Origin: an uncultured Bacteroidales bacterium | GTDB taxonomy: Bacteria > Bacteroidota > Bacteroidia > Bacteroidales > UBA932 | Assembly (NCBI GenBank): GCA_900319485.1 | Contig: ONOQ01000038.1 | Coordinates: forward strand, 1-43,444 | Direction of reading: 5' to 3' | Length of the DNA: 43,444 bases | In this document: positions 1 through 7,552 of the stretch, piece after piece | How the letters are laid out: the number at the start of each line of letters is the position of its first letter | Position numbering within the stretch: position 1 is the stretch's first letter | The notes under the pieces: generated by a model | Seen by the model: only the letters and a program-made list of their open reading frames with translations | Told to the model about the DNA's origin: nothing | Databases searched by the model: none | Position numbers and translations under genes: made by a program

Positions 1-1
1 C

Positions 2-574
2 TGTGAGAGCTTCGGCGTAAAGTGCTACAACGTCCTCACCGGCTTCAAGTACATCGCAGAGATCCAGAAGCAGCAGGAAGGAAAGTCAGAGTTCATCTGC
101 GGCGGTGAAGAATCTTACGGCTTCAACCTTGGTTCCTTTGTCCGCGACAAATGCGCCCAGGTAGCAGGCTGCGCCGTTGCAGAATGCGCCGCTTGGGCCG
201 CAGAGCAGGGTCTCACCCTCTGGCAGCTTCTCCAGAAAGTGTACAAGGAATACGGCCTGTACGTAGAAAAGATGGTTTACATCGTGCGAAAGGGTAAGTC
301 CGGCGCAGAGGAAATCCAGAAGATCATGGCCGATTACCGCGCCTGCCCTCCCAAGGAAATCGCCGGCAGCCCTCTTGTGAAGGTCATCGACTACAATAAG
401 CCGGAAGAAACCGGTCTTCCTAAGAGCAACGTGCTTCAGTTCTACAATGCCGCAGGCGACGTTGTGACCGTACGTCCTTCAGGCACCGAGCCCAAGATCA
501 AGTTCTACTTTGGCGCCAAGGGTTCCGACGCCCCCGCCAAGATCGAGGCCCTCAAGGCTCAGTTCATAAGTTAA
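2..574 (+). CDS. Phosphoglucomutase/phosphomannomutase, C-terminal part (5' end outside window)
   Basis: This is the last 190 residues of an alpha-D-phosphohexomutase, which interconverts hexose 1- and 6-phosphates in the cytoplasm. The frame is open from the window edge, so the start lies upstream. Visible family signatures are GGEESYG, the sugar-binding loop of domain 3, and near the C-terminus VRPSGTEPKIKFY, the phosphate-binding loop of domain 4. The C-terminus looks complete and is followed directly by a terminator. The active-site serine and metal loops are outside the window, so glucose versus mannose specificity cannot be judged. Codon use matches the neighbours. Confidence 0.93.
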   Translation, partial: CESFGVKCYNVLTGFKYIAEIQKQQEGKSEFICGGEESYGFNLGSFVRDKCAQVAGCAVAECAAWAAEQGLTLWQLLQKVYKEYGLYVEKMVYIVRKGKSGAEEIQKIMADYRACPPKEIAGSPLVKVIDYNKPEETGLPKSNVLQFYNAAGDVVTVRPSGTEPKIKFYFGAKGSDAPAKIEALKAQFIS

Positions 575-593
575 GGCAGTTGCCACTTAATAG

Positions 594-623
594 AAAAAGT
601 CCGGATTCTTCCGGACTTTTTTT
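594..623 (+). terminator. Terminator after the phosphohexomutase gene
   Basis: The stem AGTCCGG (598-604) pairs with CCGGACT (611-617) around a six-base loop, followed by a run of T. The preceding run of A means it can also act on the minus strand, where tRNA-Ala reads toward it. Confidence 0.85.
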
Positions 624-624
624 G

Positions 625-697
625 TGGAGCATAGGGGATTCGAACCCCTGACCTATAGATTGCGAACCTATCGCTCTACCAACTGAGCTAATACCCC
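625..697 (-). tRNA. tRNA-Ala (anticodon CGC)
   Basis: A full cloverleaf folds on the minus strand: acceptor GGGGTAT/ATGCTCC, D-arm GCTC..GAGC, anticodon stem ATAGG/TCTAT with loop TTCGCAA, T-arm with GTTCGAATC, and discriminator A. The anticodon is CGC, which reads GCG. The acceptor stem carries a G3:U70 wobble pair, the classic alanine identity element, which independently supports Ala. CCA is not encoded. Confidence 0.93.
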
Positions 698-711
698 GCG
701 ATAAAGGACTG

Positions 712-742
712 CAAAATTACTCCATTTCCGGCAATTTTGCAA
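712..742 (-). promoter_or_regulatory. Bacteroidetes-type promoter of tRNA-Ala
   Basis: On the minus strand TAATTTTG (712-719) fits the -7 consensus TAnnTTTG and lies 14 bases before the tRNA. A TTG (740-742) is 20 bases further upstream, a weak match to the -33 TTTG. Confidence 0.6.
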
Positions 743-752
743 GTAGGAGCAC

Positions 753-788
753 AAAAAAACCAGCCGCGTTATGCGACTGGTGTTTTTT
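753..788 (-). terminator. Terminator of the histone H1-like gene
   Basis: On the minus strand ACCAGTCGC pairs with GCGGCTGGT (one G:T pair) around ATAAC, followed by seven T. It lies about 20 bases after the stop codon of the small gene at 804-956. Confidence 0.8.
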
Positions 789-803
789 AAGGAAGATCCA
801 GGA

Positions 804-956
804 TTAGATGCTGGCCTTGCGATATTCCTTACCGAGTTTCTCGAGGGCGAGGGTAGCCTTGCGAACGCGAGCGCGTGCAGCCTTGTTTTCCTTCTTGTCG
901 ATGTCCTTCTCGATAGCAGCGATCTGCTCCTTAATCTTTGCAATGATTGCGTCCAT
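804..956 (-). CDS. Small histone H1-like (Hc1-type) DNA-binding protein, 50 aa
   Basis: A 50-residue ORF starts MDAIIAKIKEQIAAIEKD and ends LALEKLGKEYRKASI. It is rich in Lys, Arg and Ala, with a predicted helical N-terminal half and the basic block RARVRKATLALEKLGKEYRK. This matches the short Bacteroidota histone H1-like proteins (Hc1 family), whose C-terminus typically reads RxRxxxLxLEKLxKEFRK. The family is thought to bind DNA or nucleoid without sequence specificity. The gene has its own terminator at 753-788. No TAnnTTTG box is visible upstream, so the promoter is unknown. An overlapping longer ORF in another frame is a shadow. The family assignment is by recalled resemblance, and the coding call is strong. 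Confidence 0.75.
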   Translation of the reverse strand: MDAIIAKIKEQIAAIEKDIDKKENKAARARVRKATLALEKLGKEYRKASI

Positions 957-1133
957 GATGTGTTGGTTTAGAGGTTAATAATTAATGTATTAATTGTATA
1001 AAGTTTGCCGGATAAATGTTTTCCGAGTGCTAATTTACTGAAAACAAACAATTTTCCAAACTTTTTTTACAAAAAAATGCATTAAAAACGCCTATGATGC
1101 CGATTTTTTGGCATTTTCCGCCACAAAAACCGC
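957..1133. other. Intergenic region, AT-rich
   Basis: This AT-rich spacer lies between the histone-like gene start and the gntR stop. A short inverted repeat, ATGCC..GGCAT around 1097-1115, may be a weak terminator for the gntR operon. No clear TAnnTTTG promoter is seen in either direction. Confidence 0.4.
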
Positions 1134-1475
1134 CTACTTGCCCTCAAAAATGGTGGAATCAAGTCCCAGCAGCCTCATACGCTGCAGGATGGCGGGGACG
1201 TCCTTTTCCAGAAACTCTTTCCTCTGAGCGGCCAGGACGGTGTCCCTGGCGTCATCGGCCACAAAGTATCCGATTCCCCTCTTGTTGAAGATGATTCCGT
1301 CGGCGGTAAGTTTCTCGTAGGAGCGCATCATCGTGTTGGGATTCACGCCTATATCGGCCCCGTATTCCCTGACGGAAGGGATCCTGTCCCCTCCCTTCAG
1401 TTCTCCTGACAGGATGCGGTCGGAGATGACGTCCGCAATCTGGAGGTATATTGGTTTATCAGTATTGAAGTTCAT
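1134..1475 (-). CDS. GntR-family transcriptional regulator (YtrA-like), 113 aa
   Basis: This is a short GntR regulator with an N-terminal winged helix and only a small C-terminal helical tail, as in the YtrA subfamily that controls ABC transporters. Visible motifs are PIYLQIADVISDRILSGEL, then DRIPSVREYG, then VNPNTMMRSYEKLTADGII and the wing KRGIGYFV. The start at 1475 (MNFNTDKPIYLQ) fits family members. An upstream in-frame start would overlap the preceding gene. It is the last gene of a minus-strand operon with an ABC ATPase and a membrane protein, nine bases after the latter, so it probably represses that transporter in response to an unknown signal, possibly a cell-envelope antibiotic. 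Confidence 0.9.
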   Translation of the reverse strand: MNFNTDKPIYLQIADVISDRILSGELKGGDRIPSVREYGADIGVNPNTMMRSYEKLTADGIIFNKRGIGYFVADDARDTVLAAQRKEFLEKDVPAILQRMRLLGLDSTIFEGK

Positions 1476-1483
1476 AGTCACTA

Positions 1484-2305
1484 TTAATGTTGAAGGGTTT
1501 TGATCCTGTGCCATACTCCCCATCCAAGGCCTACCGAGCAGAGGCATGAGAAGATGACGCCGCCATTGATAATGCCCTGGGTCCAGCGCACAAGGGTGTC
1601 TTCATCAATAAGGTCAAGGTCCAGGTTCTCGAAGATGGGAGGCATCACAAGACCCATAACAAGGGACAGTACGGTTGAGATCGCGAACAGGATTGCAAGG
1701 GCTCCCACAAGTTTGTTTCTCTTGAAGCATATTCCGCAAAGGAGGAAATAGAGGAAACTGCAGATGAAACTGGCGATGCTGGGAACAGTCATCGTGGACG
1801 GAGACAGTCTGAACGGAGACTCCGCATTGATCTGGGCCAGGCCTTCAATAAGTTTTATGTAGGCCGATGAAAAACTTGTCACAAGCGCTTTGCCGTAAGT
1901 GGGATCCACAAGGCTCAGGAAGCCGTCCAGAAGAAGGTATACGGCCATAAAGAGGAAGGGGATCACCACAATTGTGATAAGGAGCATGGACACGAATTTC
2001 TCTGCCCTGGAGGCGGGAAGCATAAGGTATGCGCTGCCCGCTTTCTTCTCCGTAAGATGGCCATAGGTGCGCACCTGATACAGTTCAAGTGCCATGAATG
2101 CCAGTGCGAACACCGCCACGCGGGCTTCGATTACCGGAGTGTGCCATTCCTGGGTGAACACCAGTGAGAACAGGAGCCACATCACATAGAAGATGGCGCT
2201 GGCGCCGCCGATGAGGATGGCCGCCTTGGAGTGATTGCGCCACATCTGGGTAAGGTCATATTTGAAATAGGTCCAGAACCTCTGGAAAGAAAAAGTCTCA
2301 GTCAT
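1484..2305 (-). CDS. ABC-transporter-associated membrane protein, 273 aa
   Basis: This integral membrane protein has about six hydrophobic segments, for example AAILIGGASAIFYVMWLLF, FLFMAVYLLLDGF and GVIFSCLCSVGLGWGVW. It has no strong named motif. Its N-terminus (MTETFSFQRFWTYFKYDL) and its position between an ABC ATPase and a YtrA-type GntR regulator point to the permease subunit of a YtrBCDEF-like or ABC-2-like exporter. It begins 12 bases after the ATPase stop codon, so it is translated from the same mRNA. The substrate is unknown. Confidence 0.75.
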   Translation of the reverse strand: MTETFSFQRFWTYFKYDLTQMWRNHSKAAILIGGASAIFYVMWLLFSLVFTQEWHTPVIEARVAVFALAFMALELYQVRTYGHLTEKKAGSAYLMLPASRAEKFVSMLLITIVVIPFLFMAVYLLLDGFLSLVDPTYGKALVTSFSSAYIKLIEGLAQINAESPFRLSPSTMTVPSIASFICSFLYFLLCGICFKRNKLVGALAILFAISTVLSLVMGLVMPPIFENLDLDLIDEDTLVRWTQGIINGGVIFSCLCSVGLGWGVWHRIKTLQH

Positions 2306-2317
2306 ATCCTTAATATA

Positions 2318-3145
2318 TTAGAGGTTGAACATTGCCTTGATGACGTCCTTGTGGGCGTGAACGGTGTTGAAGAAGGCTTCCACGTTTACCTTGCTTTCCT
2401 CTCCGGTTACATTTGGATACACCTGGATGCATCCGCCGGGAGTCTGTTCAAGGTAAAGGGCATCGGCCTTAAGTTCAGAGCCATAGTCAAAGAAGAGTTT
2501 AGCCGATATCTCCTCCATTGTAGCGTTCACCAGCACCTCCTGGTTGTCAAGGATGATGATGGGGTCAATGATATTCTCAAGGTCACGCACCTGATGGGTG
2601 GAGATGATAAGGGTGGAGTCTTCCGACGTGTACTTTGTGACGGCCTTCCTGAACTGCGCCTTGGAAGGGATGTCAAGGCCGTTGGTGGGCTCGTCCATAT
2701 AATAGTATTTGGCATTGCACGCCAGCGCGAAGGCAATCCATGTCTTCTTTAACTGACCGGCGGACATTGCGTCCATCCTTTGGTCGGCCGATACTTCAAG
2801 TTCGGAAAGGATGGTAAAGAACTTGTCAAGATCAAACTTTGGCCAGAACACGCCGTGCTCCTTTGCAAAACTCATGGCCTTGGCGTGGACGGGAGTAACT
2901 TCATCGGCCAGATAGAACTGGTCTGAAAGGAGAGAGGGTTCACGGTTAAACGGATTGCGTCCGTCGACTGTAATACTCCCCTCCAGGGGCTTCTTGAGGC
3001 CGCAGAGGAGAGTGAGAAGGGTGGTCTTGCCCACTCCGTTCTCTCCAAGAAGGCCGTAGATATTGCCCTCCGAGGCCTTCAGGGAGATGTTTTTCAGTAC
3101 CGACTTAGGTCCGTAGCTGAATCCGAGATTAGAAATTTGAATCAT
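2318..3145 (-). CDS. ABC transporter ATP-binding protein, 275 aa
   Basis: This is the ATP-hydrolysing subunit of an ABC exporter. It has Walker A GENGVGKT (residues 34-41), a degenerate signature MSAGQLKK, Walker B YYYMDEPTNGLD and the switch histidine in STHQ. The C-terminal 70 residues are accessory and resemble the DRA/YtrB-like group. The start at 3145 (MIQISNLGFSYG) is chosen because it fits the family and lies downstream of an exact promoter at 3179-3209. The longer in-frame ORF would begin inside that promoter. It is first in the operon with the membrane protein and GntR regulator. Confidence 0.92.
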   Translation of the reverse strand: MIQISNLGFSYGPKSVLKNISLKASEGNIYGLLGENGVGKTTLLTLLCGLKKPLEGSITVDGRNPFNREPSLLSDQFYLADEVTPVHAKAMSFAKEHGVFWPKFDLDKFFTILSELEVSADQRMDAMSAGQLKKTWIAFALACNAKYYYMDEPTNGLDIPSKAQFRKAVTKYTSEDSTLIISTHQVRDLENIIDPIIILDNQEVLVNATMEEISAKLFFDYGSELKADALYLEQTPGGCIQVYPNVTGEESKVNVEAFFNTVHAHKDVIKAMFNL

Positions 3146-3178
3146 ATCGTTTGCGTGTATTAGTTTATTAGTACACCG

Positions 3179-3209
3179 CAAAGGTACAAACAAATTTTTA
3201 ATCTCCAAA
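3179..3209 (-). promoter_or_regulatory. Exact Bacteroidetes promoter of the ABC-gntR operon
   Basis: On the minus strand TTTG (3206-3209), 19 bases, TACCTTTG (3179-3186). The -33 element overlaps the last codons of the neighbouring lipoprotein gene. The expected leader is about 27 bases. Confidence 0.85.
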
Positions 3210-3851
3210 TATTTTTTTCACTTTTTTTACTTTTTTACTTGAAAACATCCTCTGGGGGTTTGTGCCGGGCGCTCCCTGGGGCACATCCATACCAAGGATG
3301 GAGAACAACTGCTCCCAGTATAGGGGCATAGTGCCGTCCGGAGCAAGGAAGTTCATAGGCTCGCTGTCAAACACCTGCTCCCCCGCTGCTCCCAGATAAC
3401 TCAGTTGAACAAGTTCCGAGCAGTAAAGTTCCTCGTTGTCCGGGAGGAAACATTTGTCATAGCCTCGGCCACAGTAGGTTTTGGCGCGCTCCACGGCGGA
3501 ATCGGCATCAATTCCCTGCACCCTGCCGATAAAAAACTCCGGCAGGGAGCCGTCCCGGAGCGTAAAGTCCGTAAGGAAGGTGTCCAGCGGGTGGCGGTCC
3601 ACTCCGCGCTTTATGGTTGCGTCAATGATCCAGGTGCTGTCTCCCCTCACCTCCGCAATAGCGACGTGGATAATGTTAAGGCTGTCTTTTCCGGTTGAGG
3701 CCGATATTGCGGCGTCCATGGAATCGGCCTCTAGGCTGTAATCCATTGGGAGGCCGACAAATACAAGGTCTCCGTTACGGAGCGCTGCAGAAGGCTGGCG
3801 GCAAGAGAGCACGGCAACAAGCAGCAGAATAATCCCTAAATACTTTTTCAT
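3198..3851 (-). CDS. YiiX/YebB-like papain-fold (permuted NlpC/P60) lipoprotein, 217 aa
   Basis: The N-terminus MKKYLGIILLLVAVLSC is a lipoprotein signal with acylated Cys17. The mature part resembles the YiiX/YebB-like circularly permuted NlpC/P60 hydrolases: RNGDLVFVGLP (residues 25-35), a histidine at H62 (IIHVAIAEV) and a catalytic-type cysteine at C144 (EELYCSELVQLSY). In this fold the His precedes the Cys, as seen here. Members are proposed amidases of the cell envelope or of lipids, and the substrate is unknown. A near-consensus -7 box (CATCTTTG, 3856-3863) ends four bases before the ATG. The gene diverges from the hut operon, and its 3' end overlaps the ABC promoter. Confidence 0.85.
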   Translation of the reverse strand: MKKYLGIILLLVAVLSCRQPSAALRNGDLVFVGLPMDYSLEADSMDAAISASTGKDSLNIIHVAIAEVRGDSTWIIDATIKRGVDRHPLDTFLTDFTLRDGSLPEFFIGRVQGIDADSAVERAKTYCGRGYDKCFLPDNEELYCSELVQLSYLGAAGEQVFDSEPMNFLAPDGTMPLYWEQLFSILGMDVPQGAPGTNPQRMFSSKKVKKVKKIFGD

Positions 3852-3886
3852 ATTGCAAAGATGGCACTTTTATCCGAAAAAATGAC

Positions 3887-3894
3887 TATCTTTG
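3887..3894 (+). promoter_or_regulatory. -7 box of the hut operon
   Basis: TATCTTTG matches TAnnTTTG and lies 20 bases before the chosen ATG at 3915. No clear TTTG is found at the expected -33 distance, which may mean an activator is used. The box also argues against an upstream in-frame start at 3861. Confidence 0.55.
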
Positions 3895-3914
3895 AAGATA
3901 CTAAAACTAATGCA

Positions 3915-5564
3915 ATGAAAAAATTCATCGAATGCGTTCCCAATTACAGTGAAGGCAGGGATAAAACCATCATAGACGCCATTGTAGCGGCAATTTCGGC
4001 CGTGGAAGGCGTCAAGGTCCTGGACGTGGATCCGGGTGAAGCCACCAACCGCACCGTGGTTACTTTTGTGGGTGAGCCGGAGCCCGTGTGCGAAGCCGCA
4101 TTCCGCGGCGCCGCCAAGGCCAAGGAACTGATAGATATGACAAAGCATCACGGCGCCCACCCAAGAAGCGGCGCCACGGATGTCCTTCCCCTCATTCCCG
4201 TAGCCGGAATCACCCTTGAGGAATGCGCAGTCCTCGCCCGGAGCCTTGCAAAGAGGCTCTATGAGGAACTTGGCATCCCCTGCTACTGCTATGAGGCCGC
4301 AGCCTTTAAGCCGGAAAGAAAGAATCTTGCCGTCTGCCGTGAGGGAGAATATGAAGCCCTTAAGGAAAAGATGGCAGACGAATCCCGCAAGCCGGATTTC
4401 GGCGGCCCCTGGGACGCCGTGGCGGAGAGGGCCGGAGCCACAAACGTGGGCGCCCGGGGCTTCCTTGTGGCCGTAAACTTCAACCTCAACACCACCAGCA
4501 CCCGCCGCGCTATGGCAGTTGCCTTCGACGTCCGTGAAAAGGGCCGCAAGAACCCTTCCGGCGAAGGCTGGATTCCCGGCACCCTCAAGGGCACAAAGGC
4601 CATCGGCTGGTATATAGACGAATACGGAATCGCCCAGGTGTCAATGAACATCACGGACATAGACGTCACTCCCCTTCACATTGCCTTTGAGGAGGTAAGC
4701 GCCAAAGCCGCCGCCCGCGGCCTTCGCGTAACCGGCGCGGAGATAGTGGGCCTTGTACCAAAGCGCGTCCTCATTGAGGCGGGCCGATATTACCTTGAAA
4801 AGCAGCAGCGTTCCCTGGGAATATCTGAGCAGGAAATTGTGAAGATTGCCGTGAAGTCAATGTCCCTTGACGACCTTAAGCCCTTCAACCCCAAGGAGAA
4901 AGTAATTGAATACCTTATAGAAGATAAGAAGAAAGGCCTTGCCCAGATGACCGTTGAAGGCTTCACCCGTGAAACCGCATCGGAATCCCCCGCCCCCGGC
5001 GGCGGCTCAGTGAGCGCCGCAATGGGCGCCTTTGGGGCGGCACTTGCCACTATGGTAGCCAATCTATCATCCCACAAACGTGGCTGGGACGCCCGCTGGA
5101 AGGAGTTCAGTGACGTTGCGGAGGAAGGTCAGGCCCTCCTTGACCGTCTCCTCAGTCTCATTGATGAGGACACCGCAGCCTTCAACCGCATTATGGACTG
5201 CTTCTCTATGCCAAAGGGCACGGATGAGGAGAAGGCAGCAAGGGCGCAGGCCATTGAAGAGGCAACTCTCTTTGCCGCAAAAGTGCCGCTTGAGACTATG
5301 GAAACTGCCCTGAAGGCCCTTCCGCTGGCACTCCAGATGGCCCAAACCGGCAACCCCGCCAGCGCCTCGGATGCCGGCGTAGCGGCCCTTGCCGCAGTTG
5401 CAGGCATCCGTGGCGCCCGCCTCAACGTACGCATAAACGCCGCCTCTCTCAAGGACAAGGCATCGGCCCAGTCCCTCCTGGACCGCGCAGACGCTATTGA
5501 AGCGGAAGCCCTCCGTCTTGAAAAAGAAGTAATTGAAGAAGTTAACAACCACATAGAACTATGA
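3915..5564 (+). CDS. ftcD: Bifunctional glutamate formimidoyltransferase / formimidotetrahydrofolate cyclodeaminase, 549 aa
   Basis: This is the last step of histidine degradation. It moves the formimino group of N-formimino-L-glutamate to tetrahydrofolate and then releases ammonia to give 5,10-methenyl-THF. The transferase half starts KFIECVPNYSEGRD and includes HHGAHPRSGATDVLPLIPV near residues 79-97. The cyclodeaminase half begins near residue 344 (TVEGFTRETASESPAPGGGSVSA) and is a four-helix-bundle type domain. The fused order is that of mammalian FTCD and is common in Bacteroidota. The start at 3915 fits the family N-terminus and follows the -7 box. Its stop overlaps the hutU start (ATGA), so the two are translationally coupled. 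Confidence 0.97.
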   Translation: MKKFIECVPNYSEGRDKTIIDAIVAAISAVEGVKVLDVDPGEATNRTVVTFVGEPEPVCEAAFRGAAKAKELIDMTKHHGAHPRSGATDVLPLIPVAGITLEECAVLARSLAKRLYEELGIPCYCYEAAAFKPERKNLAVCREGEYEALKEKMADESRKPDFGGPWDAVAERAGATNVGARGFLVAVNFNLNTTSTRRAMAVAFDVREKGRKNPSGEGWIPGTLKGTKAIGWYIDEYGIAQVSMNITDIDVTPLHIAFEEVSAKAAARGLRVTGAEIVGLVPKRVLIEAGRYYLEKQQRSLGISEQEIVKIAVKSMSLDDLKPFNPKEKVIEYLIEDKKKGLAQMTVEGFTRETASESPAPGGGSVSAAMGAFGAALATMVANLSSHKRGWDARWKEFSDVAEEGQALLDRLLSLIDEDTAAFNRIMDCFSMPKGTDEEKAARAQAIEEATLFAAKVPLETMETALKALPLALQMAQTGNPASASDAGVAALAAVAGIRGARLNVRINAASLKDKASAQSLLDRADAIEAEALRLEKEVIEEVNNHIEL

Positions 5565-7552
5565 CCTTCAAAGAAGAGATTCTTCAGGGCATCCCGGCAA
5601 GTCTGCCGGAAGCAAAGCCCTACGACAAAGATATCAACCACGCTCCAAAGCGCAAGGACATCCTGAGCCAGGAAGAAAAGGTGCTGGCACTCAAAAACGC
5701 CCTCAGGTATTTCCCCGAGGCCCTTCACAAAGACCTTGCCCCGGAGTTCGCAAAGGAACTTAAGGATTATGGCCGCATCTATATGTACAGGTATCGGCCT
5801 TCCTATAAGATATACGCGCGCCCTATAGACGAGTACCCCGCCAAATCAAGGCAGGCGGCCGCCATCATGGCCATGATCCAGAACAACCTGGACGAGCGCG
5901 TTGCCCAGCACCCGCACGAACTAATCATCTACGGCGGCAACGGAGCCATCTTCCAGAACTGGGCCCAGTACCGCCTCACAATGCAGTACCTTGCCACAAT
6001 GACGGATGAGCAGACACTTGTCATGTACTCCGGCCATCCCCTTGGCCTTTTCCCCAGCCATAAGGACGCTCCTCGCGTTATTGTCACCAACGGTATGGTC
6101 ATCCCCAACTACTCCAAGCCGGACCATTGGGAAAAATTCAACGCTATGGGCGTGAGCCAGTACGGCCAGATGACCGCCGGATCCTATATGTACATTGGCC
6201 CCCAGGGCATTGTTCACGGCACCACCATCACCGTTATGAACGCTGCCAGAAAGCAGGGCGGCAGCCCGGCCGGGAAACTCTTCGTTACTGCGGGCCTCGG
6301 CGGAATGTCCGGCGCCCAGCCCAAGGCCGGAAACATAGCCGGGGTTGTAAGCGTCACCGCAGAAATCAACCCCAAGGCTGCACAGAAGCGCTTTGACCAG
6401 GGGTGGGTAGATGAACTCCACACAGACCTTGAAGAACTTATCGGCCGGATAAAAGAAGCCGTTGCGGCCAAAAAGCCCGTCTCCCTCGCTTACGTTGGAA
6501 ACGTAGTGGACCTTTGGGAGAAACTGGCCGATGAAGACATCCACGTGGACCTTGGCTCGGACCAGACCTCCCTCCACAACCCCTGGGCCGGCGGTTACTA
6601 CCCTGTAGGCTACTCCCTTGAAGAGTCAAAGAAGATGATGGCGGAGGACCCCGCCCGCTTCAAGGAAGCCGTCCAGGCATCACTCCGCCGCCACGTAGCC
6701 GCCATCAACCGCCTTGCCGCAAAGGGAATGTATTTCTTCGACTACGGCAACGCCTTCCTGCTTGAAAGTTCCCGCGCCGGGGCCGATGTCCTTAAGCCGG
6801 ACGGCTCCTTCCGCTACCCTTCCTACGTGCAGGACATTATGGGACCGCTGTACTTCGACTACGGCTTCGGCCCGTTCCGCTGGGTATGTATGAGCGAAAA
6901 ACCGGAAGACCTTGCCAAGTCAGACGAACTAGCCGTGAAGGTGCTATCTGAGATCGCAGCCAACTCCCCGGAAGAGATTGCCGGCCAGATGAGGGACAAC
7001 ATCCACTGGATTCAGGAAGCCGGACGCAACCACCTTGTGGTAGGCTCCCAGGCCCGTATCCTTTACGCGGACTGCGAGGGCCGCACCAAGATAGCGCTGG
7101 CATTCAACGATGCAATCCGCAAGGGTGAGATATCGGCCCCCATAGTCCTTGGCCGCGACCACCACGACGTCTCCGGCACGGACTCCCCCTTCCGCGAAAC
7201 CTCCAACATCTACGACGGTTCCCGCTTCACCGCCGATATGGCCGTACAGAACGTTATTGGTGACGGCTTCCGCGGCGCCACCTGGGTGTCCATCCATAAC
7301 GGCGGCGGCGTAGGCTGGGGTGAAGTGATAAACGGCGGCTTCGGAATGGTGATTGACGGTTCCGACGACAGCGCGCGCCACATTAAGGAAATGCTCTTCT
7401 GGGACGTCAACAACGGCATCGCCCGCCGCAGTTGGGCCCGTAACGCCCCCGCCCGCTTTGCCATTGAGCGTGAAATGGCCCGTACGCCGGAACTTAAGGT
7501 AACGCTCCCCAATGAGGCCGATGAAAACTTAATCAGAAAAACTTTAGACTAA
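5561..7552 (+). CDS. hutU: Urocanate hydratase, 663 aa (long type)
   Basis: Urocanase adds water to urocanate to form 4-imidazolone-5-propionate, with tightly bound NAD+. Conserved blocks include LIIYGGNGAIFQNWAQYRL, MYSGHPLGLFPS, GQMTAGSYMYIGPQGIVHG and TAGLGGMSGAQPKA. At 663 residues it is about 100 longer than the Pseudomonas and Bacillus enzymes and resembles the longer eukaryote-like form, with GFGPFRWVCMSEKPEDL in the region of the NAD-site cysteine. It overlaps ftcD by four bases and hutH by one base, which indicates a single polycistronic mRNA. Confidence 0.97.
   Translation: MTFKEEILQGIPASLPEAKPYDKDINHAPKRKDILSQEEKVLALKNALRYFPEALHKDLAPEFAKELKDYGRIYMYRYRPSYKIYARPIDEYPAKSRQAAAIMAMIQNNLDERVAQHPHELIIYGGNGAIFQNWAQYRLTMQYLATMTDEQTLVMYSGHPLGLFPSHKDAPRVIVTNGMVIPNYSKPDHWEKFNAMGVSQYGQMTAGSYMYIGPQGIVHGTTITVMNAARKQGGSPAGKLFVTAGLGGMSGAQPKAGNIAGVVSVTAEINPKAAQKRFDQGWVDELHTDLEELIGRIKEAVAAKKPVSLAYVGNVVDLWEKLADEDIHVDLGSDQTSLHNPWAGGYYPVGYSLEESKKMMAEDPARFKEAVQASLRRHVAAINRLAAKGMYFFDYGNAFLLESSRAGADVLKPDGSFRYPSYVQDIMGPLYFDYGFGPFRWVCMSEKPEDLAKSDELAVKVLSEIAANSPEEIAGQMRDNIHWIQEAGRNHLVVGSQARILYADCEGRTKIALAFNDAIRKGEISAPIVLGRDHHDVSGTDSPFRETSNIYDGSRFTADMAVQNVIGDGFRGATWVSIHNGGGVGWGEVINGGFGMVIDGSDDSARHIKEMLFWDVNNGIARRSWARNAPARFAIEREMARTPELKVTLPNEADENLIRKTLD

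Noticed and set aside
668-943. Minus-strand 91-residue Arg/Ser-rich ORF
   Set aside because: It overlaps the histone-like gene in another frame and runs into tRNA-Ala. The 50-residue frame has the family pattern and a terminator.
3861-3914. Upstream start for ftcD (18 extra residues)
   Set aside because: It would begin before the -7 box TATCTTTG, and the family N-terminus fits MKKFIECVPNYSEG.
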